A stretch of 38,512 bases of DNA, taken from NCBI GenBank assembly GCA_024222455.1, contig JAAEPD010000015.1:1-38512 (forward strand), given 5' to 3'. The position numbers and the translations under genes were made by a program. Below are positions 1-8,284 of the stretch, one piece after another. This stretch comes from Aureispira sp. Its GTDB lineage: Bacteria; Bacteroidota; Bacteroidia; Chitinophagales; Saprospiraceae. The first letter of the stretch is position 1, and the number at the start of each line of letters is the position of its first letter. The notes under the pieces were generated by a model that saw nothing but the letters and a program-made list of their open reading frames with translations, did no database searches and was not told the DNA's origin.

Positions 1-48
1 GTCAGACTGAGTTTCTTGCAAGGCTTCTATGTACTCTTTAAACATCAT
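1..48 (-). CDS. Possible 5' end of a minus-strand gene, cut by the window edge
   Basis: On the minus strand an ATG-ATG pair opens at 48 and the frame stays open to the window edge, giving 16 codons (MMFKEYIEALQETQSD). It is too short to assign to a family. A divergent gene here would fit the spacing to the next gene, but the open frame could also be chance. Confidence 0.3.
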   Translation of the reverse strand, partial: MMFKEYIEALQETQSD

Positions 49-77
49 TTTCTGGTTTTTAAACTCACAAATTAACT

Positions 78-2738
78 ATTATCTACTACTTTTATACTTT
101 TCCGAAGTTTTCAACAACTCTACTATTATTTACAACTAGTTTCTTACAACTCTCTGCCCAAACTACTGCTATTCCTGATACCACTTTTGAACAATATTTG
201 ATATATCTAGGCATAGATTCTGACACAACGGTAAATGGACAAATCCTCAATAGCGATGCTGCTACAGTAACTACTTTAGATATTTCTAATGGCCCCATAA
301 ATAGTTTAAATGGAATCAGTGCTTTTATCAACTTGCAACAGTTAACTTGTTCTTACAATAATCTAACTAACCTAGATCTATCCAATAATACCGCATTAAC
401 CTACCTAAATTGTTATTCAAACGACCTAACTAGCTTAAATCTATCCAATAATACTGCATTAACAACCCTAAATTGTACAGAAAATAACCTATCCAGTTTA
501 GGCCTTTCTAATAATATTGCATTAACTAACCTAAGTTGCCATGAGAATAACCTAGTTAACTTAGATGTATCCAACAACATCATGTTAACTGTGTTATGGT
601 GTGCCAATAATAATCTAACTAGTTTGAATTTAATCAATAACACTGTTTTATCAACATTAAATTGTCATACAAACAACATAGCTAACTTAGATGTATCCAA
701 CAACATCATGTTAACTGTGTTACAATGTGGTAATAATAGTCTAACAAATTTGGACGTAAACAATAACACTGCCTTGTCAATCTTAAATTGTAATATAAAC
801 AACATAACTAACTTAGATGTATCTAATAACACTATGTTAACTGAGTTGTGGTGTGATAATAATAGTCTAACAAATTTGGATGTAAGCAATAATACTACTT
901 TGTCGATCTTTAGTTGTTTGAATAACCTACCTACTATGGAAATCTGGGTACCTAGTATAGCAGTAGCTAACTCCAACTCTTCTTTCTATAAAGATCCAAG
1001 CGCAACTTGGGTAGAAAACTGTGCTTTTTCTAAAGCAGCAGTAGGAATAATAACAATAGATACCAATAACAACTGCACAGCAGACAGCACAGAGCAAAAA
1101 TGGCCAAACCAACTCCTGAAATTTGAAAAAGGAGCAACAACTATCTATGCAGCTACCAACGATTCAGGCAACTATATAGCTCATCTAGACACAGGTGCTT
1201 ATACTGCTAGTGTAGCAGAGGACAATCATCCTTATTGGGCAGCCTGCCCAAGTAGTCAAACAGTTACAGTAGATACCAATTACAATCTACAAACAGTAGA
1301 TTTTGTAGTACAATCCAATATCCAATGCCCTTACTTAGAAGTAGATATATCAGCCCCCTTCTTAAGAAGATGTTTTGATAATAACTATTATGTAACTTAC
1401 TGCAATAAAGGTACTGTAACAGCCCCAAATGCCTATGTGGAAGTAGAACTAGATACTACCTTATATTACAACAGCAGTACAGCTACCCTATTGAGCCAAG
1501 TAGGCAACATCTACCGTTTTGATGAAGGGAATGTGGCAGTTGGGGAATGTGGCAGTTTTTCTATTGATGTAACCGTGAGTTGCAATGCACAACTAGGGCA
1601 AGTACATTGTGCAGAAGCACATATATACCCAGATTCTTTGTGTTTGAGCAGCATAAATGATATACAGGTCATAGACAGTTGCAGCAATTATACTATCCTA
1701 TATCAAGTTACCAACTATGCAGATGTTTTTGTTAGTCCTTTGTCTTATTTAATACTAGAAGATACTACTGTAGTAGACACAGGTTCTATACAACTCAATA
1801 TGGGACAATCTATTACTATAGGGTATTATACAGGTGGCAGCACCAAACAATATCAACTCCTAATTGCACAAGGCAACAGCGATTATTACACCATTTCGCA
1901 CAGACAGAGTTGCAACAGCAATACCATCAATATGGAAATGCCTTATCATCCTACAGTGCAACATCCTTCTATTGCTTTTGATTGTCAAAATAACAGAGGC
2001 AGCTACGATCCTAACGATAAAAGAGCCCTACAAAAAGGTGCAGGTTTAGCGCATTATATCTATCCCAATACAGCTTTAGAATACCATATTCGCTTCCAAA
2101 ACACAGGTACAGATACAGCTATTTTTATTAATATCTTGGATACCCTATCTCCTTTTTTGAATGTTGCTAGTTTGCAAATGGGAGCTTCTAGTCATCCTTA
2201 TACTTGGGAGTTGAGACCAGCTAAACCTACTGGCGAAAAGGTGCTCAAAATCACTTTTGACCCTATTTATTTGCTTGATAGTAATGTCAATGAAGCAGCT
2301 TCACATGGTTTTATCAAATTCAAGATCAATCAAGTTCCGAATCTACCCAATCAAACCTTGATCGAAAACAATGCTGCTATCTATTTTGATTATAATGCAC
2401 CTATCATTACCAATACAGCCTTCCATACAGTTTGTGATAATTGTTTGGATATCAATATTACAGGCAATGGTGGCGTTATTACGTCTACCCTAGCTACAGA
2501 AGATGCACAAAGTTTCCAAATCTATCCAAATCCATCTACTGGACAGCTGTATATACAGCAAGCAAGTGCAGCAGAAGCAACCTTAAGTCTATACAACATC
2601 AATGGACAACAACTCTTGCAGCAACAAACACAGCAACAGTTGACTACCCTCAATTTACAAACCTATCCAGCAGGTGCTTATATCTTGCAGGTACAAACTG
2701 CTAAAGGAACAGAGAATTACAAAGTTATTCGTCAGTAG
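78..2738 (+). CDS. Secreted leucine-rich-repeat protein with T9SS C-terminal sorting domain
   Basis: This is a large exported surface or extracellular protein. Ten leucine-rich repeats of 21 residues (pattern NNTALTxLNCxxNNLTSLDLS) lie at about 330-935. They are followed by a Cys-rich stretch, a beta-sandwich region typical of Bacteroidota adhesins (GSYDPNDK near 2000; IENNAAIYFDYNAPI near 2370), and a type IX sorting domain from about 2512 (YPNPSTGQLYI, then PAGAYILQV, ending KVIRQ). The frame is open from 63. Before the first usual start codon (TTG at 198) it encodes a convincing signal peptide (FSTTLLLFTTSFLQLSAQ) and mature start (AIPDTTFEQYL). No ATG, GTG or TTG precedes that peptide, so 78 (ATT) is only a provisional start. 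An atypical start, a sequence error or a mutated start are all possible. Role beyond protein-protein or surface binding is unknown. Confidence 0.85.
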   Translation: MIYYFYTFPKFSTTLLLFTTSFLQLSAQTTAIPDTTFEQYLIYLGIDSDTTVNGQILNSDAATVTTLDISNGPINSLNGISAFINLQQLTCSYNNLTNLDLSNNTALTYLNCYSNDLTSLNLSNNTALTTLNCTENNLSSLGLSNNIALTNLSCHENNLVNLDVSNNIMLTVLWCANNNLTSLNLINNTVLSTLNCHTNNIANLDVSNNIMLTVLQCGNNSLTNLDVNNNTALSILNCNINNITNLDVSNNTMLTELWCDNNSLTNLDVSNNTTLSIFSCLNNLPTMEIWVPSIAVANSNSSFYKDPSATWVENCAFSKAAVGIITIDTNNNCTADSTEQKWPNQLLKFEKGATTIYAATNDSGNYIAHLDTGAYTASVAEDNHPYWAACPSSQTVTVDTNYNLQTVDFVVQSNIQCPYLEVDISAPFLRRCFDNNYYVTYCNKGTVTAPNAYVEVELDTTLYYNSSTATLLSQVGNIYRFDEGNVAVGECGSFSIDVTVSCNAQLGQVHCAEAHIYPDSLCLSSINDIQVIDSCSNYTILYQVTNYADVFVSPLSYLILEDTTVVDTGSIQLNMGQSITIGYYTGGSTKQYQLLIAQGNSDYYTISHRQSCNSNTINMEMPYHPTVQHPSIAFDCQNNRGSYDPNDKRALQKGAGLAHYIYPNTALEYHIRFQNTGTDTAIFINILDTLSPFLNVASLQMGASSHPYTWELRPAKPTGEKVLKITFDPIYLLDSNVNEAASHGFIKFKINQVPNLPNQTLIENNAAIYFDYNAPIITNTAFHTVCDNCLDINITGNGGVITSTLATEDAQSFQIYPNPSTGQLYIQQASAAEATLSLYNINGQQLLQQQTQQQLTTLNLQTYPAGAYILQVQTAKGTENYKVIRQ
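330..935 (+). repeat. Ten 63-bp units encoding leucine-rich repeats
   Basis: Each unit encodes 21 residues with the pattern NxxLxxLxCxxNxLxxLdxs. A higher-order period is visible: 557-596 and 683-722 are identical over 40 bp at a spacing of 126 bp (two units), which points to a recent duplication or slippage inside the array. Confidence 0.85.
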
Positions 2739-2763
2739 GCTAACCTTAATAGAGTTCATAAAA

Positions 2764-2797
2764 AGAGGGGTTTCTACATAGCAGTAGAAACCCCTCT
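2764..2797. terminator. Hairpin between convergent genes
   Basis: A perfect 14-bp stem (2764-2777 with 2784-2797) with a six-base loop sits just downstream of the LRR gene. On the minus strand it is followed by TTTT. It could end transcripts from both sides. Confidence 0.75.
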
Positions 2798-2824
2798 GAT
2801 TCTAAGGATTAGTTTATTCTTTAT

Positions 2825-2863
2825 TTACTCTTTCACAAAACGGCTATGCAACAATGCTGACCT
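2825..2863 (-). pseudogene. Orphan copy of a T9SS sorting-domain tail
   Basis: On the minus strand this stretch reads RSALLHSRFVKE followed by a stop. The end of the 1447-residue gene at 3720 reads NALLHSRFVKE and stop. Bases 2825-2857 match 3720-3752 at 31 of 33 positions. The upstream small gene stops at 2866 in another frame, so the tail is not translated as part of it. It looks like a decayed gene end or a recombination scar. Confidence 0.6.
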
Positions 2864-2865
2864 AC

Positions 2866-3567
2866 CTATTTTAGATCAAAACTAGACATATCTACACCCA
2901 ATACCTTAGGCTTATAATACAAGTCATCCCCTTCTGGCCAATATTCATGGATAACACTATACAGTACCAATAGATTTTTTTGGTAAGGGCTTTGTGAATA
3001 CCCTATATACTTGAAACTACCTGAAGTTTCTCCATCCAAATCTGTATAAAAATGATGGCGATACACAATACTTTCATCTATAGTTTTCTTAACAATGACC
3101 TCTGCTCTTTTGCATTGACTAACCAATTTAGAAGGAATATGCTGAGTTTTAGAATAGATTCCAAACCTATATTTTTCGCCATTAAACTCTAAATGTCTCG
3201 AATGCTTAAATTTCACTTTATCTTGTGTGATTTCATATAAGCCCAACAATGATTTTTTATAATTTTTATAATTGGCTTCTTCATGGTCACTATGGTTAGA
3301 AATAGACGCAACTACTTCATTCCTCTTTACATCCACAATAAACAATCCCCTATAATTCATTTCATAATAACTGTCTGAAAGCTCATAAGCAAACAACCCA
3401 TCTTTAGACCAACCTAAGGGTGTAATACTTCTGCATTCACAAATATAAATATCTCCATCTTTCCTAAATTTTTCACAAAGCAAGTCATTAAGTGGCAATT
3501 CTTTAGCTTGTGCATTAAGCACTAAACCTATAGATAAAAACAACAGTGTAGTTAATAATTTTGACAT
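2866..3567 (-). CDS. Secreted protein of unknown function
   Basis: The 233-residue product starts with a clear signal peptide (LLTTLLFLSIGLVLNAQA, cleavage near residue 20) and is otherwise soluble. I do not recognise a family. The body is rich in aromatic beta-strand-like segments (LGWSKDGLFAYEL, GLFIVDVKRNEVVASI), which may be part of a small beta sandwich or a single propeller-like sheet. It has no sorting domain of its own, but a frame-shifted sorting tail lies directly after its stop (2825-2863). That raises the possibility that an ancestor was T9SS-exported. It lies downstream of the triplicated beta-helix gene, separated from it by a good terminator, so it probably has its own promoter. 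Confidence 0.75.
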   Translation of the reverse strand: MSKLLTTLLFLSIGLVLNAQAKELPLNDLLCEKFRKDGDIYICECRSITPLGWSKDGLFAYELSDSYYEMNYRGLFIVDVKRNEVVASISNHSDHEEANYKNYKKSLLGLYEITQDKVKFKHSRHLEFNGEKYRFGIYSKTQHIPSKLVSQCKRAEVIVKKTIDESIVYRHHFYTDLDGETSGSFKYIGYSQSPYQKNLLVLYSVIHEYWPEGDDLYYKPKVLGVDMSSFDLK

Positions 3568-3652
3568 AATTTTCTATTTTTAATTTTAGCCTGAAAAAAA
3601 ATTCCAAGCCTAACTTTACTAGAACAATGCCATTCAATAAGATAAACTAAAA

Positions 3653-3687
3653 AGCCTCTCTACCAGTTAGTATTTGGTAAAGAGGCT
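3653..3687 (-). terminator. Terminator of the triplicated beta-helix gene
   Basis: A 13-bp stem with one mismatch (3653-3665 with 3675-3687) and a nine-base loop lies 33 bases after the stop codon. On the minus strand it is followed by TTTTAGTTT, a normal intrinsic terminator arrangement. Confidence 0.8.
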
Positions 3688-3719
3688 GATTTTTCGGTTT
3701 AATTTTCGACTTCTAAGAC

Positions 3720-6700
3720 TTACTCTTTTACAAAACGGCTATGCAACAAAGCATTGCTTGTTTGTATTTGTAGTATATAAGCACCTGCTGGCAATTCAGC
3801 CACATTTACTTGTCTTTGGTTACCTTGTAGTTGTTTCAAGAGTTGACCGTTTAGATTATATACTTGGATAGTTTCGATAGCTTCTTCCGTATCAATAGTC
3901 AAGCCCATACGAGTAGGATTCGGATATACCTTAACCATTTCGTTCTTAACCTCGTTCAAATCCTCTACGCTAGAAACTACAGCCATACCTTCATAAGCTC
4001 CTAAATCGACAGTTGTATTCAAGATACGAGCATTCCCAGCCAAATCTGTTGTAATACCTGCTGGTATAAATGTATTGTTTCCTTGATCCAAAGCAGGAGA
4101 AGCAGCCGAAAGGCTAAAGTTTCCACCAGCTACACTGACTACCATAGGGTCAGCTGTTGTAGTATTGGTACCTAAAGCAGATCCATTTTGGATTAGATTG
4201 TTGGTAATAGTTGGTGCAGCTCCTGTGATATAGAAAGCATCATTAGCCATACCATAAAAGATATTATTATAAAACTCTACACTACTAGCTGTAGTTGCAT
4301 AAACAGCATCTCCATCAGTACCATTAGTACACTCATTATTATAGAATGTATTATTCACTACAGTATAGTTACAAGCAGTACTTCCTCCAAGGTACAATAC
4401 ACCAGCTTTTTCGGTAGTACTATTATCATAAAACAAGCAATTCACGATATCTCCACGACGGCTCATGTTGTAAGTAGTTGAACCAGATATTAATATTTGA
4501 CCAAACTTAGTAGAGTGATTATTTCTGAAAATACAGTTTACAAAATCTACATCAGCAGTAGAGTTAGTTCCACTCCATCTGCCCCATACAGCATAACAAG
4601 CTGCCTCTTCAGCAGTGTTTCGCTCAAATATACAATTGCTTATTATAGCTGTAATAGTATTTCCTGGACTAGGATCTACATAAATAGCACCACCTCTTTT
4701 ATGACTATAACTATTGCTAGGAGAGGTATGTGCACTTGGTCCATTTGCATTAACACCATTAAAGATAAAACCATCTATAACAACTCCACTTTGACTACCT
4801 TTGATGTATATTAGGTGATACGAATTATCACTACGACTAGGCTCTGTAGTACTAATCACACCATTATCATTACCATTCAAATCTCCAGTCAATACTGTGA
4901 AATTAACAGAAGGATCACGTTGAGTTCTTTCCGTTTCTGTACCATCAAAACCTCCATAAATTTTGTATCCAGTAGGAACTACATAGAAACTATCTCTGGC
5001 TGTTACAGCAGGTTTGTAAGTACCTGTAGCTACCCAAACTTCTGTCTGTCCTGTTGCTGCTAAAGCATCTTCTAGCTTGTTGAAAGCATTGGTCCAAGAC
5101 TCTCCTGTATTGTCACCTGTAGCATCTTTATCTACAAAAAAGTTGTTTGCTACAACATCTACTGTAATATATCCTACAGCAGGATTGTGTGTAGCATCTC
5201 CTGCCACATTTACTTCTATGATTGAGGTACCAGCATCTACAATATCAGCCATTGCTCCTGTCAATTGTATAGAAATACCTTCTACTACTGTATAAGTGAT
5301 AGCTCCAGAACTGTTAGAAGTAGCAGCAATAGAGAAATCAGGGTCACTCATTGCTTTAGTAAAGTTATTGGTAAATACTAAAGTTGCACCGTCTAAGTTA
5401 GACTCATAAGCTCCCATATCAATAGTAGTATTCTGGATACGAGTATTTCCTGCAAAATCAGTAGTATGACCAGCTGGCAAATAACTATTATCTCCAGTTC
5501 CTACAGCATAAGATTGATTGGTTAGTGTAAAGTCAGCAGCAGCAGCATTAGTAAATCCAGCCGTTTTGTAAACATTATTTGTTCCAGTAACAAAAGAACC
5601 ACCTTCTATCAAATTACGTCGGATAGTTGGAGAAGTGCCTGTTATGGAAAAAGCATCATTAGTATTTCCTGCAAAAATATTGTTTTCAAACTTAACAGAA
5701 CTTGCAGAACTTGCATAGACAACATCACCATGTGCAGCATTCGTACAAACATTATTGTGGAAAGTATTATTTACAAATGTATTTAAATTAGCATTCGTTC
5801 CTGATACATAAAGCACACCACCTTTGTTAGCTGTAGTATTATTATAAAATAGGTTGTTCACCCATTCTCCTCTTGTGCGTTGATTGTAACTAGCTCCTCC
5901 TGCCAATAGGATAATACCTAAATCAGCAGAATAGTTGTTTCTAAATACACAATTGGTAAAATCTACATCCATCCATGTACTTGCAATTCCCCAATGATTC
6001 CAGTGTGCATAACAAGCTGCTTCAATTGCCGTATTTTTTTCAAAAATGCAGTTGCTTATACTTGCTGATAAAGTTCCAGTACTAGTTCTATCTACATAGA
6101 CAGCTCCACCTCTTTTATTGCTGTAGCTATTGGCAGTAGAAGTATGGCCTGTCCCCCCATTTGCATTAACTCCAGTAAGTGTAAAACCATCAAGAATAAC
6201 TCCTGTTTGATTACCTACTATTTTTATAAGGTGATAAGAATTATCATTACGAGTAGGCTCTGTATCTAAAATTGTACTATTGTCATTACCACTCAAGTCT
6301 CCACTCAAAATAGTAACATTAGTAGCAGCATCGCGCTGTGTAAGCATAGTTTCTGTACCTGCAAAACCTCCATATACAGTATGGTTATCTTTCAAATTAA
6401 AACTAATAGCTCTATCTGCTGTTGAGGTAGGTTTATATGTACCTGCAGCCACCCAAATCTCGCTAGATTCGTCAGTTGGGGCATTTACTGCATCTTCTAC
6501 AGTTGTAAAAGCATCTGTCCAGTCAAATCCAGTGCCTGCTCCTGTAGCAGAAGCATCTACATACCAACGCAAAACTGCTACATCTACTGTAATTTCTTTT
6601 CTGGCTACAGAATAACCAGCAGCAGCCGTAATTGTAGCTTCTATTACGGTCTCACCAGTATCTACAATAGATACCATATTTCCTGCTACTTGCACAGAAG

Positions 6701-8063
6701 TACCACTAAGTACACTGTAGCTAATGGTTCCTGTACTGTTGCTAGTTGTATTCAAAGCAAAATCAGGCTCTTGAATGTGTTTACTATAACTAGAAGGGGT
6801 TGTTAGCGTTGGTGCATCTAAGTTAGATTCTAAAGCTCCTAAATCTACCTCTGTATTTTGGGTACGTGTATTTCCAGCTAAGTCAGTACTGTAAGTACCT
6901 GCTAAAATAGGTGTTGTAAGAGCAGCATTATCTCCAGCATCAACAGCATAAGACTGGTCAGTCAAAGAAAAATCACCAGCAGCAGCATTGGTGTAAGTTG
7001 CAGTCTGATCGATCGTGTTCACACCAATATTAGCACCTCCTTCTATTTGGTTGTTACTGATATTAGCAGAAGCACCACCAACATAAAACGCTTCATTGGT
7101 TACTCCTGTAAAAATATTATTATGAAATCTTACACTACTTGCATTGTTAGCATAAACGGCATCACCATCAGCCGCAGTAGCACATACATTATTGTGGAAA
7201 GTATTGTTTACAAACTTATTTGCATTAGCGGTAGTTCCTGAAACATAGAGTACTCCACCTTTGCTTCCTGTTGAGTTATCATGAAATAAGTTGTTGACCC
7301 ACTCACCTCTTGTGCGTTGACCATAGGTTGCTCCTCCTGCTAATATAATAATTCCATATTCCGCAGAATAATTATTTCTAAATACACAATTCGTAAAATC
7401 TACATCCATCCATGTGCTGCCAACTCCCCAATGGTTCCAATGGGCATAACAAGCCGCCTGTGCTGCTGTATTTTTCTCAAAAACACAGTTTCTTACAGAA
7501 GCTGTCAGTGTACCACTAGTAGTTTTATCTACATAGATAGCCCCCCCTCTTTTGGTACTATAGCTATTTGCTGCAGAGGTATGTACTTGTACACCATTCG
7601 CATTAGCTCCAGTAAGTGTAAACCCATCTATAACAACTCCTGTTTGAGTTCCTATGATTGTTACAAGATGGTAAGAATTATCATTACGAGTAGGCTCTGT
7701 CTCTAGAATAGTGGTATTATCATTGCCACTCAAATCCCCACTCAACACAGTAACATTAGTAGTTGGATTGCGTTGTGTAAGCATTGTTTCTGTACCATTG
7801 AATCCTCCATAAAGTTCTACACCAGAAGGTATAGCAAAAGCAATATTACGATCAGAAGCATGTGGTTTGTAAGTACCTGCGGCTATCCAAATTTCACTGG
7901 AGCTAGTAGCGGCTCCTAATGCAGTTTGTAGATCTGTATAAGCATTTGCCCAAGAGGCTCCGCTATTAGCACCTGAGGCAGATGCATCTACATAGATTGT
8001 TTGTGCTTGCCCTATCGCACTAAAGAGTGCCATAGCCAAAATGTTTAATAAAATTTTTCTCAT
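3720..8063 (-). CDS. Giant T9SS-exported protein with three tandem beta-helix modules
   Basis: The 1447-residue product has a signal peptide (LLNILAMALFSAIGQAQ). Three homologous modules begin near residues 22, 499 and 974. Each opens with a (Y/F)VD.(D/S)ATG motif, then an E(I/V)W(I/V)A.GTYKP motif, YGGF.GTET..TQR, a parallel beta-helix (pectate-lyase-like) section full of NNxFxNN-type turns, and a closing DLAGN.R..N..(V/I)D(L/M)GA.E signature (choice-of-anchor Q type). Modules one and two end in an Ig-like linker (SNSTGTISYSVLSGTSVQVAG). A T9SS sorting domain fills about residues 1376-1447 (VYPNPTRMGLTI, PAGAYILQIQ). It is likely a cell-surface or released adhesin or polysaccharide-binding protein; no catalytic residues could be assigned. 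The DNA repeat period is about 1.43 kb. The promoter region carries four phased GAATGG-like sites. Confidence 0.9.
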   Translation of the reverse strand: MRKILLNILAMALFSAIGQAQTIYVDASASGANSGASWANAYTDLQTALGAATSSSEIWIAAGTYKPHASDRNIAFAIPSGVELYGGFNGTETMLTQRNPTTNVTVLSGDLSGNDNTTILETEPTRNDNSYHLVTIIGTQTGVVIDGFTLTGANANGVQVHTSAANSYSTKRGGAIYVDKTTSGTLTASVRNCVFEKNTAAQAACYAHWNHWGVGSTWMDVDFTNCVFRNNYSAEYGIIILAGGATYGQRTRGEWVNNLFHDNSTGSKGGVLYVSGTTANANKFVNNTFHNNVCATAADGDAVYANNASSVRFHNNIFTGVTNEAFYVGGASANISNNQIEGGANIGVNTIDQTATYTNAAAGDFSLTDQSYAVDAGDNAALTTPILAGTYSTDLAGNTRTQNTEVDLGALESNLDAPTLTTPSSYSKHIQEPDFALNTTSNSTGTISYSVLSGTSVQVAGNMVSIVDTGETVIEATITAAAGYSVARKEITVDVAVLRWYVDASATGAGTGFDWTDAFTTVEDAVNAPTDESSEIWVAAGTYKPTSTADRAISFNLKDNHTVYGGFAGTETMLTQRDAATNVTILSGDLSGNDNSTILDTEPTRNDNSYHLIKIVGNQTGVILDGFTLTGVNANGGTGHTSTANSYSNKRGGAVYVDRTSTGTLSASISNCIFEKNTAIEAACYAHWNHWGIASTWMDVDFTNCVFRNNYSADLGIILLAGGASYNQRTRGEWVNNLFYNNTTANKGGVLYVSGTNANLNTFVNNTFHNNVCTNAAHGDVVYASSASSVKFENNIFAGNTNDAFSITGTSPTIRRNLIEGGSFVTGTNNVYKTAGFTNAAAADFTLTNQSYAVGTGDNSYLPAGHTTDFAGNTRIQNTTIDMGAYESNLDGATLVFTNNFTKAMSDPDFSIAATSNSSGAITYTVVEGISIQLTGAMADIVDAGTSIIEVNVAGDATHNPAVGYITVDVVANNFFVDKDATGDNTGESWTNAFNKLEDALAATGQTEVWVATGTYKPAVTARDSFYVVPTGYKIYGGFDGTETERTQRDPSVNFTVLTGDLNGNDNGVISTTEPSRSDNSYHLIYIKGSQSGVVIDGFIFNGVNANGPSAHTSPSNSYSHKRGGAIYVDPSPGNTITAIISNCIFERNTAEEAACYAVWGRWSGTNSTADVDFVNCIFRNNHSTKFGQILISGSTTYNMSRRGDIVNCLFYDNSTTEKAGVLYLGGSTACNYTVVNNTFYNNECTNGTDGDAVYATTASSVEFYNNIFYGMANDAFYITGAAPTITNNLIQNGSALGTNTTTADPMVVSVAGGNFSLSAASPALDQGNNTFIPAGITTDLAGNARILNTTVDLGAYEGMAVVSSVEDLNEVKNEMVKVYPNPTRMGLTIDTEEAIETIQVYNLNGQLLKQLQGNQRQVNVAELPAGAYILQIQTSNALLHSRFVKE

Positions 8064-8113
8064 TTCTCTTTAATCTTTAATTTAGTCTATTAGTTTTATA
8101 ATTTTCCCAATTA

Positions 8114-8121
8114 CAAAAGTA
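8114..8121 (-). promoter_or_regulatory. Bacteroidota -7 box upstream of the triplicated beta-helix gene
   Basis: The minus strand reads TACTTTTG, a full match to the Bacteroidota -7 consensus TAnnTTTG, about 50 bases upstream of the start codon. No good -33 TTTG is seen. That is what an activator-dependent promoter would show, and the phased repeats lie just upstream. Confidence 0.5.
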
Positions 8122-8155
8122 GGTCTTCTTATTCTACTTTGTTAGGAGAATTGAC

Positions 8156-8226
8156 GAATGGCATTGTTTAGTTTATGAATGGACAGTTTGAAGCAATGAG
8201 TGGTATTTATAAACAATGAATGGCTT
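8156..8226 (-). promoter_or_regulatory. Four helically phased GAATGG-type direct repeats (putative LytTR operator)
   Basis: On the plus strand GAATGG-like hexamers start at 8156 (GAATGG), 8177 (GAATGG), 8198 (GAGTGG) and 8218 (GAATGG), at spacings of 21, 21 and 20 bp, so all face the same side of the helix. The second copy continues as GAATGGACA, identical to the pair upstream of the 11,746 gene. LytTR regulators are known to bind direct repeats about two helical turns apart, and a LytTR regulator is encoded at 11,914. The binding assignment is inference. Confidence 0.55.
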
Positions 8227-8251
8227 GCATTTCTATATAAAATGCAAGCCA
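8221..8251. terminator. Hairpin downstream of the LamG/beta-helix gene
   Basis: A perfect 12-bp stem (8221-8232 with 8240-8251) and a seven-base loop lie just past the stop of the 8285-11,746 gene. The run of T is on the plus-strand side (8253-8257), so its use as a minus-strand terminator is less certain. It overlaps the fourth GAATGG repeat. Confidence 0.55.
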
Positions 8252-8284
8252 GTTTTTAGCTAAGGACAGCTCTATTCTAAATAA

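Noticed and set aside
3628-3635. TGCCATTC upstream of the small secreted-protein gene, like the GAATGG repeats
   Set aside because: It is a single copy, in the opposite orientation relative to its gene, with no partner at 20-21 bp.
4497-7706. Several open frames opposite the beta-helix gene
   Set aside because: They are Ser/Thr/Ile-rich shadows of the repetitive coding strand with no domain or start context.
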